A DNA stretch of 64,000 bases from Nipponacmea schrenckii (GCA_030562195.1 JAUJPP010000003.1:32494602-32558601), one strand, 5' to 3'. Numbered from the stretch's first letter, positions 1 to 13,900 are shown. A program made the numbers and translations. Notes: generated by a model from the letters alone, not told the origin.

Positions 1-1893
1 GTTTTTACCCAAGGATGAACCTTATTGAAAATCAAATAAATCTAAAATATTTAGTGTCAGTTATTGCCCTTGTGTTTGAAAACGGGTTTAACTTTTTGGC
101 TAATGAACACTCTATAAGGAAACAATTCATGACTAATGTTGACAAAACTCACTGAAATTGTTGGATATCGCAAGGGATGAGCCTAATTGAAAATTAAAAA
201 TATCAAAATATATCTAATATGAATTATTGCCCTTGTTCTTTTAAACGAGTTCGATTTTTGTCTCGTAAACACTCTACATGGCACAATTCTTGATGGATTT
301 CGATGAAACTTGGTGTGAGAGTGTGTTATAACTCAAGGATGAACCCTATTGAAAATACGCGAAATCAAAAAAAAATTTAGTATGAGTTACTGCCCTTGTT
401 CTTGAAAACGCATTCAAGTTTAGCTTGTAAACACTCTAGAAAGAACTATTCTTAATAGATTTTGGTTAACTTTGGCTTGAGTATTTGTTTTTACCCAAGG
501 AGGAACCCTATTATAAATTAAATAAATAGAATTATATTTAGTGTCAGTTATATCCCTTGTTCTTGAAAACGCGTTCAATTTTAGCTTGTAAAAACTCTAG
601 AAAGAACAATTTTTAATGGATTTTGATGTAACTTGGCTGGAGTATTTGTTGTCTCCCAAGGATGAACCCTATTGAAAATCGAAAAATATTTAGTACAAGT
701 AATTGACCTTGTTTTTGAAAACGCGTTCAATTTAACTCGTAAACAATCTAGAAAGAACAATTTTGAATGGATTTTGATGAAACTTGGCTTTAGTATTTGT
801 TTTCTCACAAGGATAAACCCTATTGAAAATCAGATAAATCGAAAAATATTTAGTGTCAGTTATTGCGCCTGTTTTCAAAAACGCTTTCAACTTTTGGCTT
901 GTGAACATAACTTTCCTTTTTGACAAAACTCGCTGAAATTGTTTAATATCAACCAAGGATGAGCCTTATTAAGAATTAAAAATATCAAAATATTGTTAAG
1001 GGTGAACCCTATTGCAAATCATGAAAATACCGAAAAATATTTAATGAGTTGTTATTAGGTACAATTCTTGACAGTTTTTAATGAAACTAGAGACCCTAGA
1101 AAAAAATAGGTTGGAAGGTTGAATATTTCATTCCACTTATTGTAACCTTACTGAAAAGTTTTTATTTGAAATAAATGCTGCCAGTGGGCGTATATTACCT
1201 TGCCTGGCAAGCTATCTTTAATGAAACTTGGCATGTGTATTCATCTTGATAATATCTCGGACAAGTTCGAAAATGGCACGATTCCAGATGTCGGTTTATG
1301 AGTTATGGCCCTTGATTAAATGAAAAATTGAAAAATGTTAAAATGTAATTCTGTATGCAATAGAAGCTATAGTTTTCATCTGATTTGAATGAAACTTGGT
1401 GTGAGCATTGGAATTGATTAGACCTCAGTCAAGTTTGAATTTGACAGTTTTTCAATGAACTGTTTTGAGTTATTGCCCTTGACTTCGTGAAATTGCGTTG
1501 CAATAAGAAGCTTGAATTTTCAAAGGATTTTGATGGAACTTGGTGTTAGCATTCGAATTGATAAGACATTCGTCAAGTTTGAATTTCCAACTTTTTTTAT
1601 GAATGGTTTTTGAGTTATTTCACTTGACTTGACAAAAAAATTTGTGGGTGAAAAATAAGCTACAATTTTTTAAGAGACTTTATGAAACTTGGTATGAGTA
1701 TTGAAATAAATAAGATGGTGGTCAAGTTCTATTTGACAATTTTCCATGAACAGTTTTTGAGTTTTTGCCCTTGACATCAATATTCATTCAGTGAATGTTT
1801 TTTGCTTACTTTATTATTCAAATTCAATGTTTTTTTTTTTTTTTCAATGCTGCCAGTGGGGGTATGTTACCTTGCCTGGCAAGCTATCTTTTA
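1..1893 (+). mobile_element. Two abutting copies of the ~160-bp-unit (Helentron/pearl-like) element
   Basis: Diverged repeats recur at about 120-160 bp. Each carries the phrases 'aaggatgaaccctattgaaa', 'gagttattgcccttg', a 'cgttcaattttagcttgtaa' block and 'gatgaaacttggtgtgag'. Two family tails are present, each containing 'gctgccagtggg' and the palindrome CTTGCC-T-GGCAAG followed by 'ctatcttt', ending near 1220 and near 1893. The head is not visible, so the first copy is cut by the window start. The block lies in a CCT8 intron just left of the first visible exon. The family is also seen at 3653, 11345, 27608 (reverse), 44560 and 52524. Assignment to Helentron-type elements is inferred from the terminal hairpin and tandem core; no transposase is encoded. 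Confidence 0.75.
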
Positions 1894-1958
1894 ATCAAAC
1901 AATTGTCAAACATGTTCCTTTAAATTATATTATAAATGAGACTTGTTATGTATTTAAG

Positions 1959-4900
1959 ATAAAGAAGAATCTGCTGTAGCTACTATATTAGTTAGAGGTT
2001 CAACAGATAATATTATGGATGATATAGAGAGAGCTATAGATGATGGTGTTAATACATATAAAGCTTTAACTAAGGTTGATATTACATAGTCACATACTAT
2101 GACTTAAGTTTATGTTTCTATCAAGATATAATTATGTTTCAATCAAGATAATGATGTTTCTATCAAGATATAATGATGTTTTTTATCAAGATATAATGAT
2201 GTTTCTATCAAGGTATAATGATGCTTCAATCAAGATATAATGATGTTTCTATCAAGATATAATGATGTTTCTATCAAGATATAATGATGTTTCTATCAAG
2301 ATATAATGATGTTTCTATCAAGATATAATGATGTTTCTATCAAGATATAATGATGTTTCTATCAAGATATAATTTTGTTTCTATCAAGATATAATTTTGT
2401 TTCTATCAAGATTTAATTTTGTTTCTATCAAGATATAATGATGTTTCTATCAAGATTTAATTTTGTTTCTATCAAGATATAATTATGTTTCTATCAAGAT
2501 ATAATTATGTTTCTATCAAGATATAATTATGTTTCTATCAAGATATAATTATGTTTCTATCAAGATATAATTATGTTTCTATCAAGATATAGTTTTATTA
2601 CATTTGTTGGTCAGGATTTTTAATCTTCTTCATTTAATCACCTCTTTCAAGATCCTTGATGGATTGCGCTACCCCTATCCCTCTATAAAATCTTTACTAT
2701 TTCTTGATTGCCAATCAAGTTTTCCCTGCAAACTTTTCGTATCAGTATAGCTTGACTTTGTAGATGATGTTTTTTTATACTAGATGTTTAATTATCAAAA
2801 TATTTATTCTGGACTAGGAAGTGCTTCATTACCCCACAATAATATCAAAATTACCCCCAAGGTGGGAAAACTCTGCACTAGAAGGCCAGATGAAAATGAC
2901 CCTAGCCTTTTTTTTTTTCAGGATGTTAAGTTGGTATCTGGAGCAGGTTCTACAGAAATCGAATTAGCTAAACAAATCACAACATATGGTGAAGTAAGTA
3001 TTTCATATTTAACATTTATTATCAATCTATACTTGGATTTGTTAGACTATAATATTATTCTAAATGAAAAAAATTGGTCCATGCTCATTTCTCAAATCCA
3101 TACATGTGTAATCTACCGATTTTGTCGGGTTTCTACCGCTTTTGGATGTTGTCTCCCGATCTACTGCCGGGAGAACCAAATCTACCGATTTTTTTTCTTT
3201 TCATAACTATAATTTTCACAGGGCCTATCGTTTTCAGTGTCAAAATTCTTTGCCATAAATCAATAAAATATTCTTTACTTGTATTTTAATGGCCCGTGAC
3301 ACGCGTTAATCTCATCCCCTAATAATATTATCATTGCCTGATTAATTAATCCCCTGATTAAGATGATAATTTGATCCATTTTTCACCCGATAATGTTTTC
3401 ATAACAACATCCGGTGCACTCTACTGCCTTGATTTGACCAAAAACGAAATTTGGAAGTTTTCGCAATATTTTGTGATAATCGTCAATTCTATGTGTTTTA
3501 TAAATAACATAGACATTGTTTCAAAATTTCTTTTGTATTATCGGTAGATTTTCAGTGTAAATTTAATATTTTCTCAAACTACGTTTCGTAAAATCGTTTT
3601 ATAATTTGACAGTAGCATGTAACAATCGTTTATTACCAGCATAACAGACTACTTTTTATACGCCCACATGAAATGGGGGGCGTATATTGTCGTCACCCAC
3701 GTCGGTCCGTCCGTCGGTCCGTCCGTCGGTCCGTCCGTCCACAATTGCTCGTAAACACTCTACACGGTGTAATTCTTGACGGATTTAGATGAAACTTAAT
3801 ATGAGTGTTTATGATCACGCAAGGATGAACCCTATTGAAAATCGGCGAAATAGGAAAAAAATTAGTATGAGTTCGTGCCCTTGTTCTTGAATGGCTCGTA
3901 AACACTCTACAACGTGCAATTCTTGACCGATTTTGATGAAACTTGGTGTGAGAGTATGTTATAACTCAAGGATAAACCTTATCGAAAATCAGCGAAATCG
4001 AAAAACATTTAGTATGAGTTATTGCCCTTGTTCTTGAAAACGCGTTCAATTTTAGCTTGTAAACATTCTTGAGAGAACAATTTTTAATGGATTTTAATGA
4101 AACTTGGCCTGAGTATTTGTTATCACCCAAGGATGAAGCCTATTGAAAACACCAGTCAAATCGAAAAAAAATTAATATCAGTTATTGCCCTTGTTTTTGA
4201 AAACGCTTTCAATTTGAACTTGTAAACACTCTACAAAGCACAGTTATTGACCGATTTTGACGAAACTTGCTGAAATTGTTTAATATCACCCAAGAATGAA
4301 CCCTTTTGAAAATAGCACGTATCGAAATATATTTAATAGGAATTATTGCCTTTGTTCTATAAAATGTGTTGGATTTTTGCCTTGTAAACACTCTACAAGT
4401 CACAATTCTTGAGCGATTTTGACATAACTTGGCATGAGTATTTGTAATCACCTAAGGATAAACCCTATTGAAAATCAGATAAATCGAAAAATATTTAGTG
4501 ACAGTTATTGGGCCTGTTTTCAAAATCGCTTTCAACTTTTGGCTTGTGGACACTCTAAACATTCATTTTTGACAAAACTCGCTGAAATTGTTTAATATCA
4601 ACCAAGAATGAGCCTTATTAAGAATTAAAAATACCAAAATATTATTAAGGGTGAACCCTATTGCAAATCATAAAAATACCGAAAAATATTTAATGAGTTG
4701 AGTTAGGTACAATTCTTGACAGTTTTTAATGAAACTAGAGACCCTAGAAAAAAATATATGGTGGAAGGTTGAATATTTCATTCCACTTTTGTAACTCTAC
4801 TGAAAAGTTTTTATTTGAAATAAATGCTGCCAGTGGGCGTATATTACCTTGCCTGGCAAGCTATCTTGATATCGAAATGTCAAATTCAGTTCAATATTTC

Positions 4901-7030
4901 GTGAGCTGGCTTCAGGATAATTACTTTTCCTTTCATTCTGTGCACTAAATGATAGAGAGAAGTCATGAATTACACTTTTAGAAAAAGGAGCATTTAATTT
5001 AAATGACTTTTTTCTTAAAAATTCGAGGATTTAAACGCTTTGAAAAAAATATCTCCCGCCTTTTCACCCAATCTCCCAATTTTTCCAGGCAGATCTCCCG
5101 ATTATTTTTCATGACCTGTACACATGTATGCTCACATCACTCTTTTTGTTCTTGCGAGATTATACATACTTTGGCATTTGCTTACTTCATCCATGAAGAT
5201 GTAGAGAAGAAGGCACAATTTGTTATTCTCATTCTTTCCTCAAAAGCTACTTTTGTTGTCAGTTTATTTATCTTATATGAGAAATTCTGTTGACATTGTC
5301 AATCATATCCAAATTAGACTTAGTATTGATTTTAATTGTAGAGTCTGGCAGGTTTAGAACAATATGCTGTAAAGAAATTTGCAGAATCTTTAGAAGTGAT
5401 TCCCAGATCATTAGCTGAAAATACTGGTGTAAAGGTATGGTATTACCTTTCTCTGTAAGAGGGTAAAATGTGATTAAGTTAGCTGTTGATCACTTTAAAA
5501 CTGACCTTTGTACACCCACACATTATTGCCTGTCTGCATTAATGAAACTTGTTGTGAATTTTTGTAATCACCAAAGGATGAACGCTATTGAAATTCACAA
5601 AATATTTACTCTGAGTTTATTGCCCTTGGTTTTAAAATATTCTTGTGTATGATAGAGAGCTGGTTATTTGATAGATATTGACAAAACTTTATTCAAACCC
5701 AAGGATGAAAATCAGGCCAATAGGAAGTTATTTAATATGAATTATTGCCCTTGTTCTCGAAAAATAAATGTGGGCATATTACCATTGTCATTGCTATTTT
5801 TGTTTTAGGTGGAAGAAAATTGATTTTATCATTAGAACAGTCCTCTTTTGTGCAGTACTTTCATGATAAGAATGAGAAAGAAAACTTGTTAAAGATTGCT
5901 TAGATTATAAATGTGTATATAAATGTTCAACTTTAAACTTTTTAGGGAAATGAAGTTGTAGCCAAGTTATATGCTGCCCATCAAGAGGGAAAGAAAACAG
6001 TTGGTATAGATATAGAGGTATTATATATTCCATTTCAAAACTATTTATTGTTCTTTCATTAAAATAACACATATGCACATAGTTTACGCTATTTTGAATC
6101 ACTACCTCAACTTTAACAAATCAAAGGCTATAATATTTCAACTTTGCCTTCAAATCATGTTTAAAGGCTTGTTATTACTTTCTTAAAGTTTGGAGATCAT
6201 GAATAAAGCATGATATCGAACATACAGTCAGTGAAATGATCTTATGCGACATGGAAATGAATCAGCTTTCATCAGTGGTACTATTGACAAATTGTTATAT
6301 TCATTAGGAACTACCTGACTTTAATCCAGTTCTTTATTATGTCTCTGATATATTTCAGGCAATTAGTGCATCAGTAATAGATGCTAAAGAAGCTGGTATC
6401 ATAGATCTTTATATAACTAAACACTGGGGAATCCGATTTGCTACTCAATCAGCTTGTACAGTACTTAATGTTGATCAGGTAATATTCAGATTGATTCTCA
6501 AACTTGCCATAGATGATCATTTTAGAATAAAATTAAGATGTTAACAAATTTACCTTATCAAACGCAAAATAGTTTAAATAGTTTATCGGACATCTGTGGG
6601 TCCTGTGGTGCAAAGGTTTAGGGTAAAAGTGTTATTCACAGATGACTGATTGGTAATGATGCAAATTAATCCATCAGCGTTCCTGATATACATAAACAAT
6701 CTTCTATACCATCCTGTTACAGAGAATATTTTGGACATTTTTCTATCCTGATCAAAATGATGCTTATCATGTTGTTTTGACATGGAAAAAGCACTTATGC
6801 CCTCTTTCCTATGTTAACAGTACCTCAATAGAAACAGAAATAGAAAAAATGTGGCATTGCTATTCTTCGTTAGCCAAATAAAAAGCAGAAAAGTTGCATA
6901 AACTCCACTTGTTTTGAGCAACATAAGTGTTGTTATTTTTTTGCATTCAATTTAATTTCAGATAATTATGTCTAAGCCAGCAGGAGGACCTAAAGCTAAA
7001 GAGAACAAGAATTGGGATGAAGATGATTAA
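1959..7030 (+). CDS. CCT8: T-complex protein 1 subunit theta (CCT8), C-terminal part
   Basis: Coding exons are 1959-2074, 2922-2993, 5342-5434, 5946-6017, 6359-6478 and 6962-7030 (stop TAA). All introns are GT-AG and the phases agree throughout. The product is the theta subunit of the cytosolic chaperonin TRiC/CCT, which folds actin, tubulin and other proteins in an ATP-driven double ring. The 180 visible residues cover the end of the apical domain and the C-terminal intermediate and equatorial segments. Recognisable stretches are 'RGSTDNIMDDIERAIDDGVN', 'GAGSTEIELAKQITTYGE', 'GLEQYAVKKFAESLEVIPR', 'LYAAHQEGKKTVGIDIE' and the C-terminus 'IIMSKPAGGPKAKENKNWDE'. These match the vertebrate CCT8 order and spacing. 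The 5' exons, including the nucleotide-binding N-terminus, lie left of the window. The first visible exon follows transposon sequence and a weak pyrimidine tract, so its acceptor is the least certain border. Confidence 0.95.
2104..2592 (+). repeat. 22-bp minisatellite in a CCT8 intron
   Basis: About 21 head-to-tail copies of a 22-bp unit ('tttctatcaagatataatga' plus two bases), with small variants (ataatga, ataattt, ataatta). The array starts about 30 bp after the donor of the exon ending at 2074. Confidence 0.95.
3653..4866 (+). mobile_element. ~160-bp-unit element with head and tail
   Basis: The head 'tttttatacgcccacatg' at about 3653 is followed by a near-palindrome and by 'gtccgtcggtccgtccg' repeats. 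Diverged tandem units follow, then the tail 'gctgccagtgggcgtatatt...ccttgcctggcaagctatctt' ending near 4866. It lies in the CCT8 intron between 2993 and 5342. The protein-like ORFs inside it are repeat translations. Confidence 0.75.
5485..5800 (+). repeat. Degenerate fragment of the ~160-bp-unit element
   Basis: It contains 'taatgaaacttgttgtga', 'caccaaaggatgaacgctat', 'ttattgcccttg' and 'cccaaggatgaaaatcag', all family phrases. It lacks a clear head or tail and sits in the CCT8 intron after the exon ending at 5434. Confidence 0.55.
6479..6961 (+). other. Last CCT8 intron, nothing recognised
   Basis: This is an AT-rich intron between the exon ending 'VLNVDQ' and the exon starting 'IIMSKP'. 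I see no repeat family, RNA gene or conserved reading frame. Confidence 0.6.
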
Positions 7031-7202
7031 TTGATTATTTATTTTTTATATACCTTAATTGTTACTATCAAAAAGTGCTATCAGTCTTATATTATATAAC
7101 ATCATGCAAATAAATTTGTACGTCTTTGATCATGTCTCTTTACATTCTCTTTGTGCTTATTTAATACCATTGTTATATGTGATAAAGCTCTTTATTATCA
7201 AC

Positions 7203-7208
7203 AATAAA
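7203..7208 (+). terminator. Candidate CCT8 polyadenylation signal
   Basis: AATAAA lies 173 nt after the CCT8 stop codon and is the first canonical hexamer downstream. The cleavage site is not determined. Confidence 0.5.
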
Positions 7209-7347
7209 ATCATACATGGTACTCCCGTCTCTTTATTATGAGGAAAGTTGTAGTAATTACGGGAACAGTTTCCTTTTTAACAACCTTTGAATAGAATATT
7301 TTCAGTTTAAATTTATGTTGAAGGCCAAAGTCCAATAAGAAAGAAAG

Positions 7348-7540
7348 GAACAAACAACTATATTTTACAAGGATAACAACTTTAGTTCACAAGTCCGCAG
7401 TGACAGGGATCCTTTATACCAGCTGTTCCTTGGCCGAACCTCTTGTCATTGATCTTTCCTGGATTATCCGTACCCATTTACAGCTGGGTGGACTGGAATT
7501 GTGAGTGAAGATAACTTTTCAAAGTCATCTAATCCCCAAG
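7348..7540 (-). mobile_element. SINE family A, 5'-truncated
   Basis: Read on the minus strand it holds the family-A body ('cagtccacccagctgtaaat', 'ggataatcc', 'gaccagcttgtagaaaggatcc'-like) and ends in a 'gttgttatccttgtaaaata' tail. The tRNA-like head is absent. It lies between CCT8 and SMG9. Other copies are at 8829, 21335, 40343, 43890 and 52005. Confidence 0.7.
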
Positions 7541-7981
7541 ATCAAATTTGTTTGGTTTATCCATAGAACTGTATATCCTATACTTCTTAGTCATACACCC
7601 CACCTTGTGAGTCCAAGAAATTGCACTGCAAAGCTGACCAAACAATTTAAATCAAAACCAATAGGTTTTCAGAGATTTTAATATGCTGACAAATACCATT
7701 GATATAGTTGATATTTCAAGAGTGACATTAACGTACATATTATTATTTGACCTGTTTTATATGATGTAGGCCTAGACCTATAATACGTCTCCCTGTATTT
7801 TTAAAAGTAAACTGTGGAATCGTTTAGCTGCAAACTAACTGTGGTCTTAAAATTTATTAAGATAACCTCCCTTTACACAACTCTCCTTTTAGAAATTTTA
7901 TTGGTCAACAATTTAAGAAAGCGAAAGTAGACAAAAAATATTGATAAAGATTACTAAGAATATTATTTCTATAGGCTTGTT

Positions 7982-10900
7982 ATGTCTGATCCTATGGATC
8001 GGGATAGAGGGGGACGAAGAAGACGAAGGCGGGATAAACCAATTGGCAGAAAGGTAGCCTATATTTTATTTTAGATTTAACTCTATTATTGAATGTCAAA
8101 AATTGATATAAAAAAAGAAAAGTAAGAGGTAAAACTTCATTCTCTTCATTTCTTAAATTTGAAAAAGCAAAACGTTATATAACTGTATCTTATCTTATAT
8201 TATTACAGGATAGAGAGAAAGATTCATCCCCAGTTCCATCTAAACCACCTATTATTTTGGGTTTAGCTAAACCAACACCAGATCAGGTATGACCCATATT
8301 AAAGGATAATATTTGATGTGCCTATCTCAAGGAGCTGACTAATATGTATTATATTTGTAGAATTGTTTGCATTAACCCTTAGTAAGTTTAGTTTTAGGGG
8401 CTATGTCAAGTTACTGCACACCAAGACTTTTGGGCTATGAAAAGTTTTTCACACCCAGACTTTTGGCTGCACAATTGAGCATCATTCTCCTACTTTTGAT
8501 ATTGATATTTTTTTTCAGGGAGCATCATCATCATCATCAGCAACTAAAGTAGACAAACCTATTGTTGTACTAAGATCTAGAGATGATAGATCTTCACCAC
8601 AACATGTCCAACATACCAATGTGAACATTACCTCAGGGGAGGTATCTACCCCTCCTATACAGAGACAGCAATCATCTGGACAGTTAGTCTTTGAAGGTAG
8701 GTCAATAAAAAAAATAGATTTGGAAACTTATAAATCCAGCTTAAAGCCTTCAATGAATATAAATCTCACGGGAAGTACCGATAGTACACAAAACTGTTAT
8801 TCAAAAATTCATATTCCATTATTTGAGGGGTTCTATAGCACAGAGGTTAGAGCATTTATTCTCTATGTCATGACAGCATTTGCTTAGATTTGTTGAAAAT
8901 GTTGAACGTGAGTTCTGATCCCGACTCGAGTGTGAAATTCTGATGACCTTGAATAAGTCATCTTCACTCAAAATTCAGTCCACCCAGCTGTAATTGGGTA
9001 TGGATAATCCGGTAAAGATAAATTCAGAGAGGTTTTATAGGCTGGTAGAATGGATCCCTGTGACAACCTTTGTGAAGTATATTGGTTTCTTTCTATTCTT
9101 ATATCAGGCATTTGTTGTATTTGCAAAACAAATTATTAGCATGTGTTATCTAATTATTTTAAGTTTGAATAATACAGTTCAACTAGTTTGCCATTTTTGG
9201 CTACATATTCAAATATCAACCTTCATATTATCACAACCAATTGCTTAATTGATGTAATTATTTTTAGCAGCTAGTCACCAGAATCGATTAGCTCCCCCAC
9301 CTGAGATGAAACATAGCATCAAATTAATTGATGAAACTTTGAGGTGGTGTGACAATGGAATGGAGGTAGGTAACAGTGTTACTCGCTGATTCATTTGTAT
9401 TCTTTGTTATTTGATGTGATAAAACAGACTGAAAGAAGTCTACTTACCAACTGTGTAGGGATCTTTAACATGCAAGCATGTAGAAATGAAATGAAATAAA
9501 TGGAGTTTTATGTCCTACGCAAGCATGTAGAACATGGAGACTCAGTTTTACTGTCCCATCTGAAGAGTTAACCTTCCATGTCAAGTCTTCATCACTGACC
9601 GCGTAGCAAAAGAACAAAATAGTATATCAAATCAAAAAGAAACTAGACTTTCAAATGATAAAATCTTAAGACATGGTTTTGGAAAATGATAAAAAATATT
9701 TCATTTTAAAAAATTTCAAACTTCGATTAAAAGATATTGAATAAAAATTGTGTACTATTCCAGATGTTGTTAGACCAGACGGATTATTTAGTAATAGGAA
9801 CCATTGGTCTACAAGGTAGTGGAAAATCTACCATATTATCATTACTTGGTGGGAATTCTGTACAAGATACATACAGGTATGTTGAAATTCTGTATAAAAC
9901 ACATTTCAGTTCAAACCTAGGTTTATAATGCTGTTTATGCTGAATAAAACACAATATATATGTTGTCCCATACAACACATAAATATTTCTTGAAATTCTG
10001 TATAAAACACATATAGGTTTGTCGAAATTCTGTGAAAGACGTTAATGTTTGAGGAATAAATAGCACATAGATTTGTTGAAATTTTTGTACAAAACACATA
10101 TCTGTTGAATTATATCTGTAGGCTACTTGAAAAGAAATATGTTGATATTCTAAAAGAAAATACATAAAAACACATAAAGGTTTGTTGAAATTCTGTACAA
10201 GACACATAATATGTAATATGTTGAAAATATGTACAAAATATTTAGATTTTTAAAATTATTTTGTACTAAATAAAAAAAGGTATGGTGAAATTCTAAAGGC
10301 AGAATGTGACTTACTTAGAAATTCTGTACAACATATATTTTTAAGCATTATGTGTGATTGTGCTTCTGCTAACCTGTAGGTTACCCTTAGTGTCTATTTA
10401 AACTGGCTTTCTTTTGAATTTCTTCTATGGTTATGACTTATTTGATTCAGTTGAGTTAACATATCGTACCATAGTCAACCATTGGGTGAATATTTAGGTT
10501 GAACAATGAACATGCAACAATTCTGTATATCTTGCTGTTTCTGCAAACCCAAAAAACAAACCTTAAGCTTTGATTTGATTGATTTTACTTTCAGAAATTA
10601 CATTTTTCAACCGCAAACAAAAGAAACAAAAGAAGAGGGTACTCATCAAACTAATGGTGTAGAAATGTTTGTATCATCAGAGAGAATCATATTTTTGGAT
10701 ACACAGGTTTCTACATTTCTTTTATATTTTTTTTAATGCTTTTTTAAATTGAATGCAAATCTATAAACTGTCCAGCCTATCCTTAAAATACATGATACCA
10801 ATTATGAAGTATTTTATATTCTTCATAGCCTGTTATGAGTGCATCATTGTTAGATTATATGATAAGGAATGATAAGAAATATCCTACAGAATACAGTTCA

Positions 10901-13900
10901 GCTGAATATTGTATTGAAATGCAGGTAAGATTTTTTCTTATTATGGGGCCACTTTCATCATCATATTTTTCCATAGTTTTGGACATTTTAAAGATGTCCA
11001 ACCCTCTCACACAAAAATAAAATTGTAACAAAACTTTTATTGTAACACAATTAAAGGACCATTTAGAGCTTGTAGTACACGACTGAATGGAGTCCAGATC
11101 AAGGTTATCAAAGTAGGAAAGTTAGAATGCCAGTAACACTCTTATGATCTAGTGTATTTCTTTTTCAGTCTTTACAGATAGCCACATTTTTAATGACTGT
11201 TTGTAATGTAATTATAGTAGTACAAGATTGGTTCACGGATATCCACTTTCTAAGGTAGTTCTATCAGATTTCTCACATGCTTATTCCTATTTGTTTTCTA
11301 TTTGTATTTCTTCCCGTTAATGTATTTTGATTTTGTCTTTTGGAAGATAATGAAAGAAATACCTTCTTTTTACAAGAAATCTAAAATACTGAAAAATATT
11401 TAATTAGCTTTTGCCTTGTTATTGGATTTAATTCTTGACAGCTTTTAATGAAATATTGTACATTTATCACCCCAGAAAAGAAGTATATAACTGAAGTTTC
11501 AATATTTTATTCTGGTGATTGGTGCTGTCAATTTTTATTCAAATTCAAAGCTGCCAGTTGGCGTATATTACATTGCCTGGCAAGCTATTTTTTAAATGTT
11601 ACTAGACAAATGATGCCAAGATGCCTGTCAATGTGTAATTGGTGCTAAATCAGTTAACTCGTCAAGACTTGTGTGGCATGAAGGAAGAAGGATTCCAAAA
11701 ATCAGACTAAATTTGTTGACAGAAATTTTTATTCACTGAGCATAAGCTGAAACCTTTTCTGATTGCAATTTATTATTTCAAACGGGTGTCAAAACACACT
11801 GTGAGGTATAAAATTTGTTTTGTTATAGATTTTTACAGAATAGTGAGATGTTAAAACCACAGCCACCAACACCAAGTAGTCATGATAGCAGCATAAATCA
11901 TGATGATAAACCTGATTATTATCCTCACATTGGTAAGATATTATCACTCTAATCATGATGATAAACCTGATTATTATCCTCATATTGGTAAGATATTATC
12001 ACTCTAATCATGATGATAAACCTGATTATTATCCTCATATTGGTAAGATATTATCACTCTAATTATGATGATAAACCTGATTATTATCCTCATATTGGTA
12101 AGATATTATCACTCTGGTTATCTCATATTGGTAACATTTTATTATGATTGATTATTATCCTCATATTGGTAAGATATTATCACTCTGGTTATCTCATATT
12201 GGTAACATTTTATTATGATTGATTATTATCCTCATATTTATATTATAATATCACTCTTTATAGAAGCCATGATGATAAACTTAAAATTACTATTATGTTG
12301 TTATCATTGTCTGAATATTCACCTTATGCTTCAAACTGATTGAATTTCAGTATTTGTTCAGAATAAGGCCACAAGAGAGGACTACAGCTTGGAATCTTTT
12401 AAAGCCATGCAGCAAACATTGTTGACTGTTTTTCAAACTTCAAGACTCAAATCTCAAGGTAGGAATTGAACACAGACTTTTCTGAAACAAAGTTAATCTA
12501 TGTGAAGCAAATGATATGAATTTAAAAGGTCTTAGCATGGGCATAAAATTTTAGTTCTCAAGAAAGGTTAATATGACTATATATTCATCAGTGAACTTAC
12601 CTGGTGTCATAAAGTAACAGAATCTCTTAAAATCTCTGAAAACTCACAACCCTTATTCATTTTTGGAAAAACGTTTGATCAATTTATTAAGCGTTTTTCA
12701 ATAATCAAATGCATCATTATGGATAATTACTTAGTTTTTTGGATATTTATTTTTTTTTTATGTTATTTAAGGCAGCAGGTATATTTACTGATGAATAGAT
12801 CTCTTACTGGCCAAATTTAAAATTTTCAAATTTTATGTTCATTCTAAGACCTTTTAATTGTGGATACTGAAATTTAAGGCAAGCATTTGGTACAACATTT
12901 AGACCTTTTGATTTCAGTTTTTACTCACGCATACCTTATCTAAAAATGTAATTGTGGAGGGAGGGTGGAGATTTTTAAATTCATTGAAATTCTTGACCTT
13001 ATAATTGAGATAACCTGGATTTCACAATCTAGGTAGAAGGTCACTTGTCAACTTTCCCATTTATTTTTAAGGGCCTGATATTTGTGAAAAAGTCTCATGT
13101 TTCATCTAATGTGGTTAAAGTAACCAGTTATTCTGTTACTGCTGTTTATTTTTCATACTAAATACATGCTATGTATGATATTGTTGTAGGTTCTGTGTCA
13201 CTGGCTAACAGTGGTTTGTTACCAGGAATTAACCCAAGATCAGTAGAAACTGACATCAACTTATTTCTCTTACCAACTATGGAGTATTATAAGGCTGAGC
13301 AAGGTATACCTTTCAAGCAATTTAACTCTCAATTTAATTAAAAGATTAATATTGATGTTCTATTTCAATATAACTTAACAAAACTGTACAGAAATGAACA
13401 TGTAAAGCTCCATTCAATTCATTTCATTTGAAAATAATTACAGGAAATGTGAGAATATTTTTGCAAAAACAATGTGCCACATACCCTTGCCAAAAGAGTT
13501 TGCAAGCACCATGACAAACCAGGGTTCCAGCACTGTAGCCTACTAGTCAATAATATTTACTTGTGAAATTGTGCTTCCTTTCAGAATCCATTTTGAACTA
13601 TCTGCCAGATTATAGAGGATTTCCAAGTTTTAATTCATTGATTAAATCATTACGTAACCAGATATTATCCATACCAAGATCACCTTTAACACATGCTAAC
13701 CTGACAGAGAAAAACTGGTAAGTTTGATATATATTTCTTTATATTTCATAATGTCCCTATCTATTCATCATTCACTGTTTCTTGAAAGATGCTTCTGAAA
13801 ATAATTATTTTTTATTTACATTTGTCTCTGTTATCCAGGTTCCATTATGCTGCCAGAACATGGGAAGCTGTTAGAAAATCTCCGCTACTAGCAGATTACA

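Noticed and set aside
3693..4451. Open frames in and near 3693-3905 and 4209-4451 (minus)
   Set aside because: Translations of the ~160-bp-unit mobile element. The same peptides (…RVFTS, KFHQNPS) recur in every copy.
9784..10207. Minus-strand open frames with repeated 'ICVLFI/MCFVQ' motifs
   Set aside because: Antisense translation of the junction-derived tandem array in SMG9 intron 5.
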